64,000 bases of DNA from positions 36,533,896 to 36,597,895 of the forward strand of contig NC_067206.1 of assembly GCF_026262505.1 (NCBI RefSeq), read 5' to 3'. The notes below the pieces were generated by a model. That model was not told where the DNA came from. It searched no databases and saw only the letters and a list, made by a program, of their open reading frames with translations. Source of the DNA: Trichomonas vaginalis G3 (lineage: Eukaryota > Parabasalia > Trichomonadida > Trichomonadidae). Both the position numbers and the translations under genes were made by a program. Of the stretch, positions 20,316 through 32,100 are shown piece after piece; the first letter of the stretch is position 1; each line of letters starts with the position of its first letter.

Positions 20316-21324
20316 TACGAAGCCTTAAAAGTAGTGAGTGAAAAATTGAATAGAAAATCAATGTAAGAAAAGCGGTTTGACGATATCGAAATTCGAAGTT
20401 TCAGATGTATCAGAAATTTTTATAGTTTCAAATTTATGTTATAGCTGTTTTAGATGTTTGCAAAATTGAATGATGGGAAATTCTAACAAATTTACTTGGA
20501 TAACGTTAGAGACAATCAAATTATAAGTTTCGGATCATTAGAGTGTTATAGGGAGTAATGGTTCAATGAAATATATGAATTTCATACATATTTATGCAGT
20601 TACTTTCAACATTTATATATGAAAATTGTTAAATATTCACATTTTGCCTAAAATTTATATATGTGCACATTGTATTTGAATGAAAACATATCCATTTAAC
20701 TTCCATAACCTAGAAAAAGGAAGTAAAGATTCATCAGAATTAACACTATAGCGATCTGTATCCATGCGGACTAGCGAATATGATTAGAATATTTATGATG
20801 AATACGATCAAGTATTCCCCTTTATAGATCACAAAATTTGTTCACCTGGACCTTTATAATATAAACAGAAGGGCTCCCATACTAAGAGCAAATCGAAAAA
20901 CCTGATCATATTAAGTGTAGAAGTACTTATATGAGGGAAATCGTAGAAATTTTATATATAGTGTTTAAGTGGGGAACTTTGATATTTTTTCCACACCATA
21001 GTAGTTTCACTTTTTTGCATATGAACTCTATATTGATTCTGGCTAGAAACTAAAGAAATTAAAAAATTTCAATTTTTGGCCCATTAAAAGTACCTTTTTG
21101 AAAATAAAAAATATTATTATTAATTATGCGTGATACTTGATATATATCCATAAAATCAAGTGATTTGGAGTGATTGGCAAAAAAATCTTGTCAAAATTGT
21201 AAAATGAATTTTAATTTTATGTCCGTATGTTTTGTATTGATAGCGGTGAATTACCGAAGTCGAAAAATATCAATTTTAATCAAGTTCAAAATTTTTCTGA
21301 CTTTTGTAAAGTTACGACAAATTA
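20316..21324. other. Spacer without a gene, about 1 kb
   Basis: AT-rich DNA between the divergent membrane-protein and ankyrin genes. No frame above background, tRNA-like structure or long repeat is seen. Confidence 0.5.
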
Positions 21325-22769
21325 ATGAGTCAACTTATTCAGAACTTTGAATACATTGCTGCACACATTAAAGATTATATTGATGAAAACAAGTTGTTTT
21401 CTACTTTCGAGATACAAGACATCAAAAAAATCATGAAATTTACAACTCTAACAACAAATGACTTCATTACCCTTATGATTCAATCTCAATCTGAAATTAA
21501 TGCAAACGAATTATATACTTCCACTCGAAAAGCAAATGTTTCTATACAAAATTATGAAGAAGTCGTTTCAATTTTGAAATCACTCAATAAATACATGAAA
21601 CTTGGAATCCTTGGTGGCGTTGTTGATTTTTTAATTCAATTTCAAAAAGATATATCTGATTCAGACATAAAAATACAAAACCTTCAAATATAATTAAATA
21701 AAATTCAAGATCAAAAAAGTGACAAAGAACTCGAGTCACCAAATTCTCAATTAAATCAAATTAATGAGAATAATACAAGGTTAAAGAGAGAACTTCGTGG
21801 CAGAGAAACAAAGGCTAATCAGATTAATTATGAAAACAGTAATGATAAAGAAATTCTAACAAAAATTTTAGAACTTAAGAATTGTAATGATTTTAAACGT
21901 GTCTACAAATTCTTTGATGAGCTTTCATCTCAAGGAAATGAGAAAATGATTTCAAAATCGTGCGAAGAAGAACTTTGGAAAAAGAAAAATTCATGTTCAA
22001 ACAACGAAAAGAATGTCCTTCATGTAGCAAGTGAAAAAGGAAATCTTAGACTTGTGAAATCTTTGATTGAATGTGGCTGCGATAAAGAATCAAAGAGTCA
22101 AAAGAATTATACTCCGCTTATCTTGGCTTCAGAACTGGTCATCTTGAAATTGTCAAATATCTTATATCTGTTGGAGCTAATAAAGAAGCAACGAGTAATA
22201 GTGGATGGAATCCACTCATTTTTGCATCATTTTATGGTCATCTTGAAGTTGCTAAATATCTTATCTCAGCTGGAGCCGATAAAGAAGCAAAAGATAATTA
22301 TGGAAACACTCCGCTCATTTATGCATCAGAAAAAGGTCATCTCGAAATTGTCGAATATCTTATCTCTATTGGAGCTGATAAAGAAGCAAAGGATAATGAT
22401 GGATATACTCCACTCCTTCGGTCATCAGAAAAAGGTCATCTTGAAGTTGTTCAATATCTTATCTCTATTGGAGCTGATAAAGAAGCAAAGGATAATGATG
22501 GATATACTCCACTCATGTATGCATCAATAGAAGGTCATCTCGAAATTGTTCAATATCTTATCTCTATTGGAGCTGATAAAGAAGCAAAGGATAATGATGG
22601 ATATACTCCACTCCTTCGGTCATCAGAAAAAGGTCATCTTGAAGTTGTTCAATATCTTATCTCTATTGGAGCTGATAAAGAAGCAAAGGATAATAAAGGG
22701 AGATCATTAATGTATTTCGCAAAAGATAATGTCAAAAAATTTCTAAAATATGTGGTCATTTCAGAGTGA
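21325..22769 (+). pseudogene. Ankyrin-repeat gene with one stop and one frameshift
   Basis: The N-terminal 122 codons (to the TAA at 21691-21693) and the following stretch are in one frame and resemble the helical domain placed before ankyrin repeats in the large trichomonad ankyrin family. After the stop the same frame continues through a charged linker to the first repeats. Near 22,130 the frame changes by one base; the remaining repeats are open in the second frame to the stop at 22,769. Repeats have the standard TPL..AS..GHLE.V.YLIS.GADKEAKD pattern and are nearly identical at DNA level (99-base period). It would be about 480 aa, a protein-binding scaffold. Two lesions suggest a pseudogene, though a base-calling slip cannot be excluded. 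Confidence 0.75.
22135..22700 (+). repeat. 99-base tandem ankyrin units
   Basis: Six units of about 99 bases. The block starting at 22,402 (GGATATACTCCACTCCTTCG) recurs at 22,600, a 198-base offset covering two units almost without change, which indicates recent unequal exchange or slippage in this array. Confidence 0.75.
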
Positions 22770-23153
22770 GATCATGTGAAAACTTTCTAAAAATTATGTT
22801 TAAAGCAGTTTTTAGTGTGTACTTACCACTTTCTGACATGCTTGTTTAATATTTATTCTTATAATCATTTGTTGATTGCCTATAGTATAATAAAAGATAA
22901 TTTTCATTGACAAAAATGAAGTAGATTATATAGGTTATAGCTTGTTGGGATCAAAATTCCAAGTAGGATTACTTCTATATAAAATAGATTATATGTGTAA
23001 AATATAGTTTGTTTACTTTTTTAAACTAATTAAAATTCCAAGTGAAAAATTCAATGAAAAAATAAATTCAAGAATTGTATTGAAAATAAACATCTTTATA
23101 TATAAAACAATTATAAAATAAACAAAATAATATCTATAAAATAAATAAAAAAA
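22770..23153. other. Spacer without a gene
   Basis: AT-rich sequence holding the 3' ends of two convergent genes. The last 60 bases before 23,154 are almost pure A/T with TAAA words, fitting trichomonad polyadenylation. Nothing else seen. Confidence 0.5.
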
Positions 23154-26100
23154 TTAGAACCAAGGAATTGCTTCAATTGGTTGATTTTCAGGAGAACTTG
23201 CCTTCATAATAACTTCATCGATTCCAGCAAGCCAAGATTCCGCATCTTCCTGTGATACATTAGTTCCCTTTGGAGCCGCGAAAGAAAGCAATCTTTCGAT
23301 GATTTCATCTTTTCTTTCTTTAATTCCTTCAATAGAATGATCATCCAAATTTCTGTCTCCAACAAAAACCTCTACGAAAGATCTAACACATTCCAAGTTC
23401 TCGACCAACGCACTTGCGCAAGCAGACAATGCAATGGAGAGTTCTCCAGGTCCTGTTGGTCCTATTGATGTTGCAATGTTTGGAGACAATCTGAATGATG
23501 AAGAATTTTCATCTTTTTCAAGATCGAAATCAACATGAAGAATTGGCATCACAGCGGCAGTGCAACAGAAAATAACATGGCCTAGCATTGGATACTTTGA
23601 TTGGAAGATCTCTCTCAACAACGATATCGATGCAAAAGACCTCAAAATGTTCAATCTGATCTGTGATGGAGCCATCTGTGCCATTTCTGTCAACATATAT
23701 TCTTTAAATGATTTTGTTTCCATTGTTTCGATGTATTTCTCTCCTTCTTTGTTGAGTTTTCCTTCATTTATCGTGTATTCATCCATCCATTCTTCCTTTG
23801 TTTTCGCTGTAACCATTCTGAACAATGTTTCAAGCGAAATAATGTCTCCTGGACAAGAACTCAACATCAGAGATTTTCCAATTTCGAAAACATTCGATGC
23901 GTCCATGCTGATGTTTCGAATTCTTGATTGGTAACTAGATTCGATCATCTGTTTGAAGAAAACGAAAATAGTCGACAAAGTGAGAATTGAAGGATGAAAA
24001 CCATTTTCATTTGATGATCTTTGTATCAAGAAAGTCATTCTTGGAGAAACAGAAGTCATCGCATGAATAACAAATATATCCTTATCAATATAAACAAAGT
24101 CATCATGTATTCTGATAATAGATATATGTGGATAGTTATCAAATCTAACAGAAATGATAAATGGCAAGTTTTTGTTGACTTCTGCCAATGATTTTTGCAA
24201 TTTATCATTGTATTCAGACAAAGAAGTCGATGAATTGGAGACTTCCGCGATGTATTTAATGAGTTGACTGTGATCATCACTCATTGTCAAGTTGTAGAAT
24301 GTTTGTACATCTATTCTAGAAAGCTCACTAATTGTGAGAGCGAAAATTGCTTTCTCCAACAATGTCAAAGGAATTGGTTTCTTTGTTCTGATTTCGATCA
24401 AATCCAAAGAAGAAATTGTTTGTGGAGGAAGTTTAGAAAGTTCTTTTGCCAAGATCAAAAAGTTCTTCATTCTGGAGTATTCACTTATATCTATTTGGAG
24501 GAAAGTATTAACGAATCCTCCCAAGATATCCATCATAACAATTTGCGTTGTAACAGAATGCATCAATCTCTTTTGAAGTAAATCTTTGAAGTCAGGAATT
24601 CCAAGTTTCTCTCCATACAAAGTTGATCTATAACTCATGTCATTGAACAAATGATAGACAATTTCGAAGAACCATGATGCCCTTGACAATTCAACAATTT
24701 GCTGTAACCAAACACACCAAATAACAGCTTGTTCCGTTGAGAAAATATTCGCAAATGATTCAACAATCGAAATTAATTGCTGATCATTGGAATTAACAGC
24801 AAATCTAATTAAAGTTATGATTCTTGCTGCAGCGGAATTGGAAACAAACATTGGAAGTGGATCAGTACTAATTAAAATCTGTTGGTAAGCGGAGAAAACT
24901 GTTTGATACATCTCAGGAGAAGGACAAACTTCATAGAAATTGAATGCAAATGGTGCAAATTGTTTCATATCATTCACTTTAATTTTCTCAGTTGCAGCGA
25001 GATTCTGAATGATTGCGAAATATTCCGTGACTTGTTTTTCACTGATTGCGACTAATCCACGCGAATTGTAGCCGACAATCGTTGAAAACATTCGAGACAT
25101 TCCATTTTCAACAAAGAAAATCGCATCTCCGGGGCTTTCCAATGGCATTTCTTTGTTTGTTGTTTTCTGGAGAATATTTGTGAATGATCTAATGACTCTG
25201 AAGAAGCTTGGATTGATGCAGTTGACGTCAATCTCTTCTGGGAACGTGATTGTTGGTTTGTTGTCGAGTTTCTGCTTCAAGAACAACAAAATGTTCGAAA
25301 TAGTTATGAATCTTTCTTTCTGATAAATAGAAATATAAACTTGGTTCTTGAAAGATTCAATTATAGCTTTTTCAGCAATTTCTATGAGCACGTTTGCTGC
25401 TTCTTTAGAGTTCTTGAATGCGCACTTCGAAGCTTTCAACAGACAATCAACAATTATATCAGATTTGACATCAATTTGTATCAAAGGCTTGATGACATCC
25501 AAAATATTTATTGGTCCTTGGGAAATATTCAATTGGAAATTGATGTCTCTCATTTGAGAAATGATTGGATTGATCTCTGTCTCGTTGTAGAGAGTTGATG
25601 CAGAGTCATATTGGCCAAGCATCGTCAATGCCATCGCGGCTGCTTCTCTGAGACTCAAATTCGGCTTTAATAATCCGAAAATTGTGTCGTTTTGACGATG
25701 TGGCATCAAATAATTGAGATTTATGTTGTCTGGCTTCGTGAAACCAACCAATGTATCAAACTCTCCTGTTATAGATGCCGCGAACTGAACAGTTTCATTT
25801 GGAAGTCGTTCATTTGAATAAAGGAAAGCTCTTGAAATTCCATTGATCATTTGAGACAATTTATTTGTTTCGCATTTCGAAACTAAATAGGAATAAAGAT
25901 CTCTTAAAGAATCGGCATTGTCTTTATCAATGATCTGGTGTATTGTAGCATATGTTAATTCGCTTCCTATGTTCACGAAATATGAACTTAAAGCGAAGAA
26001 AGGCTGCCACAATTTCACTTTTTTGGCGATCAAAGAAATAATCAAAGGAACAAATTCATCTGTCCAATATTCGTAAGTCAAATTCTTGCATAAGACAATG

Positions 26101-29100
26101 ATAGATTGGTTTGGTAAGTTTGGCAATGAGTTTCTGATCTTATCGAGAAGAGAAATCCTAAATGTCGGTGAACTTTGTTTTGCCAAAATTAAATTAAATT
26201 TGAGATCTAAAGAAAATGACTTCAAATCATCAGGAATATAGTCTATAACTGTCTGTATGACTTTCGGCTCTTGGTCTTTGAGAAGTATTGGTAATTTCTC
26301 GAGTAAAAACTCTTTCGTCAATGGAGAAATTTTTTGACTTCTCAAAATTTGAGCAATTAAATCTGAATAACACCTCAAAGAGTCCTGTGAACAAGAGATT
26401 CTATCCAACAACAAACTGACAAGCTCTGTTTGTTCTCCAAAATAAGAAACTTCGATACATTTCAACAGATGACGAACAAGTAAAATTCCTGTCGAATGGT
26501 AATTTTTGTTTTGAACAAAAAGAGAAACAAAATCATAAACTTGGTGTAATCTTTCTCTATTTTCATCATTGTAGTTGTACTTCAACAGGCCACAAAGTAA
26601 TATCATTGATCTATCGCATAACAAGTCCAAACATCTTTGATCTTGTTTCATTTTCGTGAAAAGTTCGTCCAAACACATTTGACTTAATTTTAATGTCGAA
26701 TTTTTGATTTCTTTGAAGGAATAAACGCGTTCGCAGAACAATTCGAACAACAAAGTATTGACACGGTTCTTTTCATCAGTCAAATACTTGAAAACTCTGT
26801 CGATTTGGTCACTAAAATTGTTCAAATCAGCATCAGAAATGTATTTCATCATGATGCAAATGAAACCAAAAGAAAACATTGTTAAAGGACCTTGTGGAAC
26901 CAAATTAAAGTACTGTGATAAGTTGATCTCGTAATCAGTGTTAGCAAGCAATGTATAGAAGTTATCTGATGGATCTTTCTTAATTGTTTGCTGCGAGAAA
27001 ATCGAAATAAATGAAAAACTGACATCAACAAAATGTTGAAATTCTTCTTTTGTCGGTTTGACAATTTGTATCAACTTCTGTATGAAATTGAAGAGTTCAT
27101 TCGTTTCGATAATGTCTTCCTTATGTTTCCTTGTTTGCAATCTCTGCATGAGTTGATCACTCAAGTAGCCAATGAATGAGAAAGGAAGCAAATCAATCAA
27201 AAACGGATTTTGAATCAAAAAATTGCCAATGTGGATCAAATCATGAACATTCATGTTTTTGTCAATGAAATAGTAACTTATTGCTGAGATGTATTCGTTT
27301 GGATCATTCTCTATATTCTTAGAACCATTCCTTACGAGTTTAACAAGATATTTGTAATAAGGAGGTTCCAAAAATTTCGTGAATGTCAACAAAGTTACTA
27401 AAAATGATTTGTAAACAACTGTTGGCAACTTGTTCTTCTTCAAAAGAACATTGGAGAGCCGTATTGAGTAGATCACGTGCTCTGGGTTTGGAGAAGACAT
27501 AGTTTGCTTGAGAATATTTAACAAAATGAACTTGATTTTTTCGTCATTTGGCAAATTCATTTTGACTAAATGATACAAACATCTTATAACAACAGTTCTG
27601 TGCTTTTCTTCGTTGTAAATTGATAATATCTTATCCAACATTGCATTAAGGGTTTCTGGTTTGTGATTAGACTTGATAATGCAATGAGACAAGAAAATAT
27701 TTACAACAAAAGGTGACAGAACATTTCTTTTTTCAAAAATCTCCATGAAAAGGTCGAATTTGAAGTCATCTGATTGTGTATCGAATGCAGCATTGATGAA
27801 TCTATGGTATGTGAGTGTATCCATCAAGATTGGCTGTTCAAACGCTTCACTGATTTTAATTGCGATTTCTTTGTCGAAGTTTTTCTGTAATAAACAAACA
27901 AGTGCTCCTGTTACATCACAGAAGATCGAATACCTATGACTTCCTGGCTTCATCTCGTCTTTGACCAAATCTGAATAATAATTAAATAATTTCATACTTA
28001 TTGACATCAACGAATCTGCAAATGCGTTGTACCATTCACAAATAACAAGGAATTTGACTAATCTCGCAACTGTTGGTGAAATCTGACTCAAATCATCAAT
28101 ACCCATGACAACTCTTTCAATTGCTTTGATGATGATTGATGTATCATCATTGAAGATAAGTATCATCAAGAAGAAGATCGAAGGAACATTATTCCCATGC
28201 GTAGAGAATAAAATGTATTGCACAACTTCATCTGCAAAGTTTCTGACCATTTTTACAACGTATTTCTTCGCTAACGCGTAAAAAGGAATGTCAGGGTTCG
28301 TAATAAGACGAATGAAGACGTCTATTATCTGTTGGAGATTAGAACTGTTCTGTCTGACTTCGCAAACCTTCTCGTGAATGATATCAATGGACATCAGCTC
28401 TCTGACAGTGAACATTTTGATGAATTGGATGAAATTAGGCATGAATTTGAGTTTTTGAGTGTTTGATTTCTTCTCAAACTCAATGATAGCGTTCGTGAAC
28501 ATGTCAATAATGGTTATTGACGCTTTATCAGGTACGAGTTTTGCCAATCTCCTGTAGAAACCGATTCTTTCAGGCTGTGGACCGAAAGGAGTGAAAATTT
28601 TCTCAGGAGACCAACAATATTCGTAAATTTGTTGAGAAAATCTGAGTTCTGGACCATACAATCTCTTTATCTTGTGGACACATTTCTTTGCGAGATAAAG
28701 GACAGGTTTGTAATGCGATGTCAAGCTGTTACAAATGTGATTTAAAAATTGTGACAACAAAACTTCGATTTGAAAAAATTCATGAATAATTTCTCTGTGA
28801 TTTATCGAAGACAAACAAAGTTGTAATGATCTTGAAATGTGTTCCAAGATTGTTATTCCTTCAGGTTTCGTACAAGTTATCTCCGTAAGTCTGTTAACTA
28901 TTGATTGGTTCAATACGAAATCGAATTCAACACCACAACCGATTGCCAATGTAATTCTTTCGAAAAACAAAACATCATCTTTAGTGTCTATTTCCGCGAA
29001 AGAATGTATTGGAATCTTAACATTGAGTTTCTCTGTTCTTTGGTGCAAAATGATCCTTACACTTGTACTTAATGGACAAACAATGTCATAGATCATCATT

Positions 29101-32100
29101 ACAAACTCTTTGTGAGTTTCTTGTGTTTGCAAACTCAACCAATTCTTAAGGAACTCATTAAGAACTTGACAGAAATGTGTCTCACTTGCAGGTAAGTCTG
29201 TCAGTTGTACTAATAAACTACGAACGTAATCCAATAAAATACAACCAGGGAAAAATCGATTCAAAAGTGACAAACCAGTCAAAATTGAGAACATGTGAGT
29301 TTGAGGTGAAAAATAAGCCAAAACATTGACGACAATTTTGTCGACAACTCTATCAGATACTCCTATGTGTTTGACACCTTGAAGGAAAGAAACAAGAATA
29401 TCTGTAGCTATCTGAGCGATATCAGAACGATTTTGGCCAACAACACTCAACAAACACAAGAAATACAAATCGAAATCTCCTTTCGCAAAAGAAGGAGCGA
29501 ACAAAGAGTTCAAATGGCTGACGAAGCCATTAACTGTTGACTGCATTGAGTCGAACGCGTAACACTGCAATAACTGGAATATCGCAGATTTCATGATTGG
29601 CTGCATATGTTGTCTTTCCGTTGAAATGTTATTGAAAATATAATCAAAAACATTTGTCAAGAAAGCAAAGATGTTTCTGTAATGATCTTCATTCTCTTCA
29701 GCGTGATTCAACAGTTCTTGCATTATAATCGTAAGATTAAAACCAAGTTCAGGAATCCTTGCGTTGTAGAAATGATCAAAAACAGGTTTTGGAGGCTGCA
29801 AAAACATTGGAGTACAAATTGTTGCATCTTCAATTACTTCTTTCGCTGTTTCTTCATCTAAAACATTGAGAGATTTGAAGTACAACTCAAAGAACTCACG
29901 CCTTGTGTCGCTTTGCTCGTCAACCCAGGAGTTGGGGAGTTCGCCAACTATGAATTTGTGGCAGATTTTGGCAGCTTTTATGACTGTTTCTGGATTTGAT
30001 GACTTCAAAGATGCTTCGAAAGCGGGCATGAAGATGGGAATGGACGAGGAATCGGCTTCTGCATTGAAATAATCAAGAAATGCAGTAGCAGCTTGCTCTT
30101 TGGCTGAATATTTTATGTCATCGAAACTGATAATTCGCAAATTCATCCGTGAATTGCGTCCTTTTCGCTGTGGGAGTTCCGGATGAATGCTATTCTCTGC
30201 ATCGATGAATCCTTGGGCTGCTTTAAGTGCTGTTTCTTGATTTGTCATCCATTTTGTGTTCGAAAAAATGGAAGTGACAATTACTTTGAAGTAAAAAAGG
30301 GTCAATGAGCCGAAGAATGGATTCGGAATGCCGCTGCCCTTGGGAGTGCCAATTCTAAATGTCAACAATGTCATCAAATAGAACAAATGGGCTTTGGAGT
30401 ACGATCTTGAATTGAAATACTGTACAGTCTCATAAGTTAGGGACATCATTGAAGCCACAACATAAGCAATAATTGTGTATGTATCTGGCGGATCGTTGGG
30501 TCCTCTTTCGCGTGGGGGACGATCTAAAATATTAATAAAAGGCAAAGTTATCATTCTTTTGTTCGAAAAGTACGCAATATGAGATACAATGGTCGAACCA
30601 ATCATTTTGTATACAGTACTTGGCAATTCTTGGAAAGCCAAAGTAATTTTTTGAAAAATGTTGGTTAAGTCGTACTGATAGACTCTTTCTGGTCTAGATG
30701 TTGTATAGTTCTCATCTGTTGATGGTTTGTAGAGAGATAAGCACATAAATTTGTAGCTCGCCATTATCATGAATTTTACCCATGTATCTGCAAAACTAAC
30801 GATGTAATGGAAGAGGCTGCTTTGAGAATCTGTCTTTAGTTCTGAAGAAAAGAGATTCATGAGCTTTGGACGCAATTGAAAATAATAAAATGCAATTGTG
30901 TTTAATTTTGACTTGATATCATCAGCTCTTGCAAGCTGTTTCTTGTGGAAAGCATCAGCCTGCTCTGCAGATGTGAAAATTTTGTAGTTTACAACTGTAT
31001 ATAATTCTTTATCGTATTCTGAGTAATAATTTGTAGAACTAATCTGATCAATGAAATAAACTTTCTCATCCGGTGTTGTTTTAGTTGGTGTTGCTAAGAA
31101 AATCGGCTGAATTTCGTCTAATTCTGCGTATAACGATTCAATTGTTTGTTCTAATGAAGTAATAAGGGTAAAAATATGACATGCAGGACCTTTCTTTTTG
31201 TATGCTTCAGCAAGTGTTCCTGAAAATCGAGAAATCGCGTCATTCATGTAAGGAAAAATTTCTGAGCGATTAACGCGCTTTTGTATGCTCGAAATCATGT
31301 TTATTACTCTTAATTGCTGATGATACTGATCTTCTGTGAGTACCAAATCGGCATAAAAGTAAATATAAGTCCATGAAAACGAAGTAATGAGTTCATTATA
31401 CTTGTAACGCGAAACAATATTAAACAATTGCGATACTGACTCTGATTGTGGTAAAATGGAGCCCATAAATGGAAGTTTTTGCGTATTTTGATTTTGCATT
31501 TGGGAATTTAACTGTTTAATGAAGTTTAACCAGTTAGAAAAGAACAGAACTAATCCAATAGAAGGGCATTTGATTGTTTCTCGAAAAAGAACGTTAAAAA
31601 CTTGTAAATATTCAAGTGGAATTTGAACTTTTGATTTTAATATGTTTGAAATGGTCTCTGATATAAAAAGTAAGTTCGAATAATGTATGCCGTTTTTAGT
31701 ATTTGATAAATTTGAGACGATTTGGAAAAAATTATTCATTCTTGAGTTGAATTTATTCGTTTTTATTTCGAGATTTATGAAATTTGAGGCAGGTAGAAGA
31801 TAAAAACATAGTGTAGCTGAATAAAATGTACTATTATCGAAGCCTGCTAATGCTTGTTGATAATACTGGTCAAGATATGACATAATATGTGGAGATCCTT
31901 CAAGTAGCATCGTTTGTTTAACTTTTAAGATCAATGAAGCGGAAAATAATCGACCTGAATTTTGTAATAAAGTTATTGTCGGAATTTTATCAGGATTTGC
32001 ATCGAAAATGATTATAAATATAAATGATAAGTAACAAGCTAACTCCCAATCTTTGTCTTTCAAACTGCCAGACTTCTTAAGAAGTAAATTCAAATAAGTC

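Noticed and set aside
23400-23420. VGDRNLDD near the end of the TRRAP-like protein as a kinase catalytic loop
   Set aside because: It lies after the FRLSPN motif, where the catalytic loop cannot be, so the likeness to the PIKK GDRH motif is chance.
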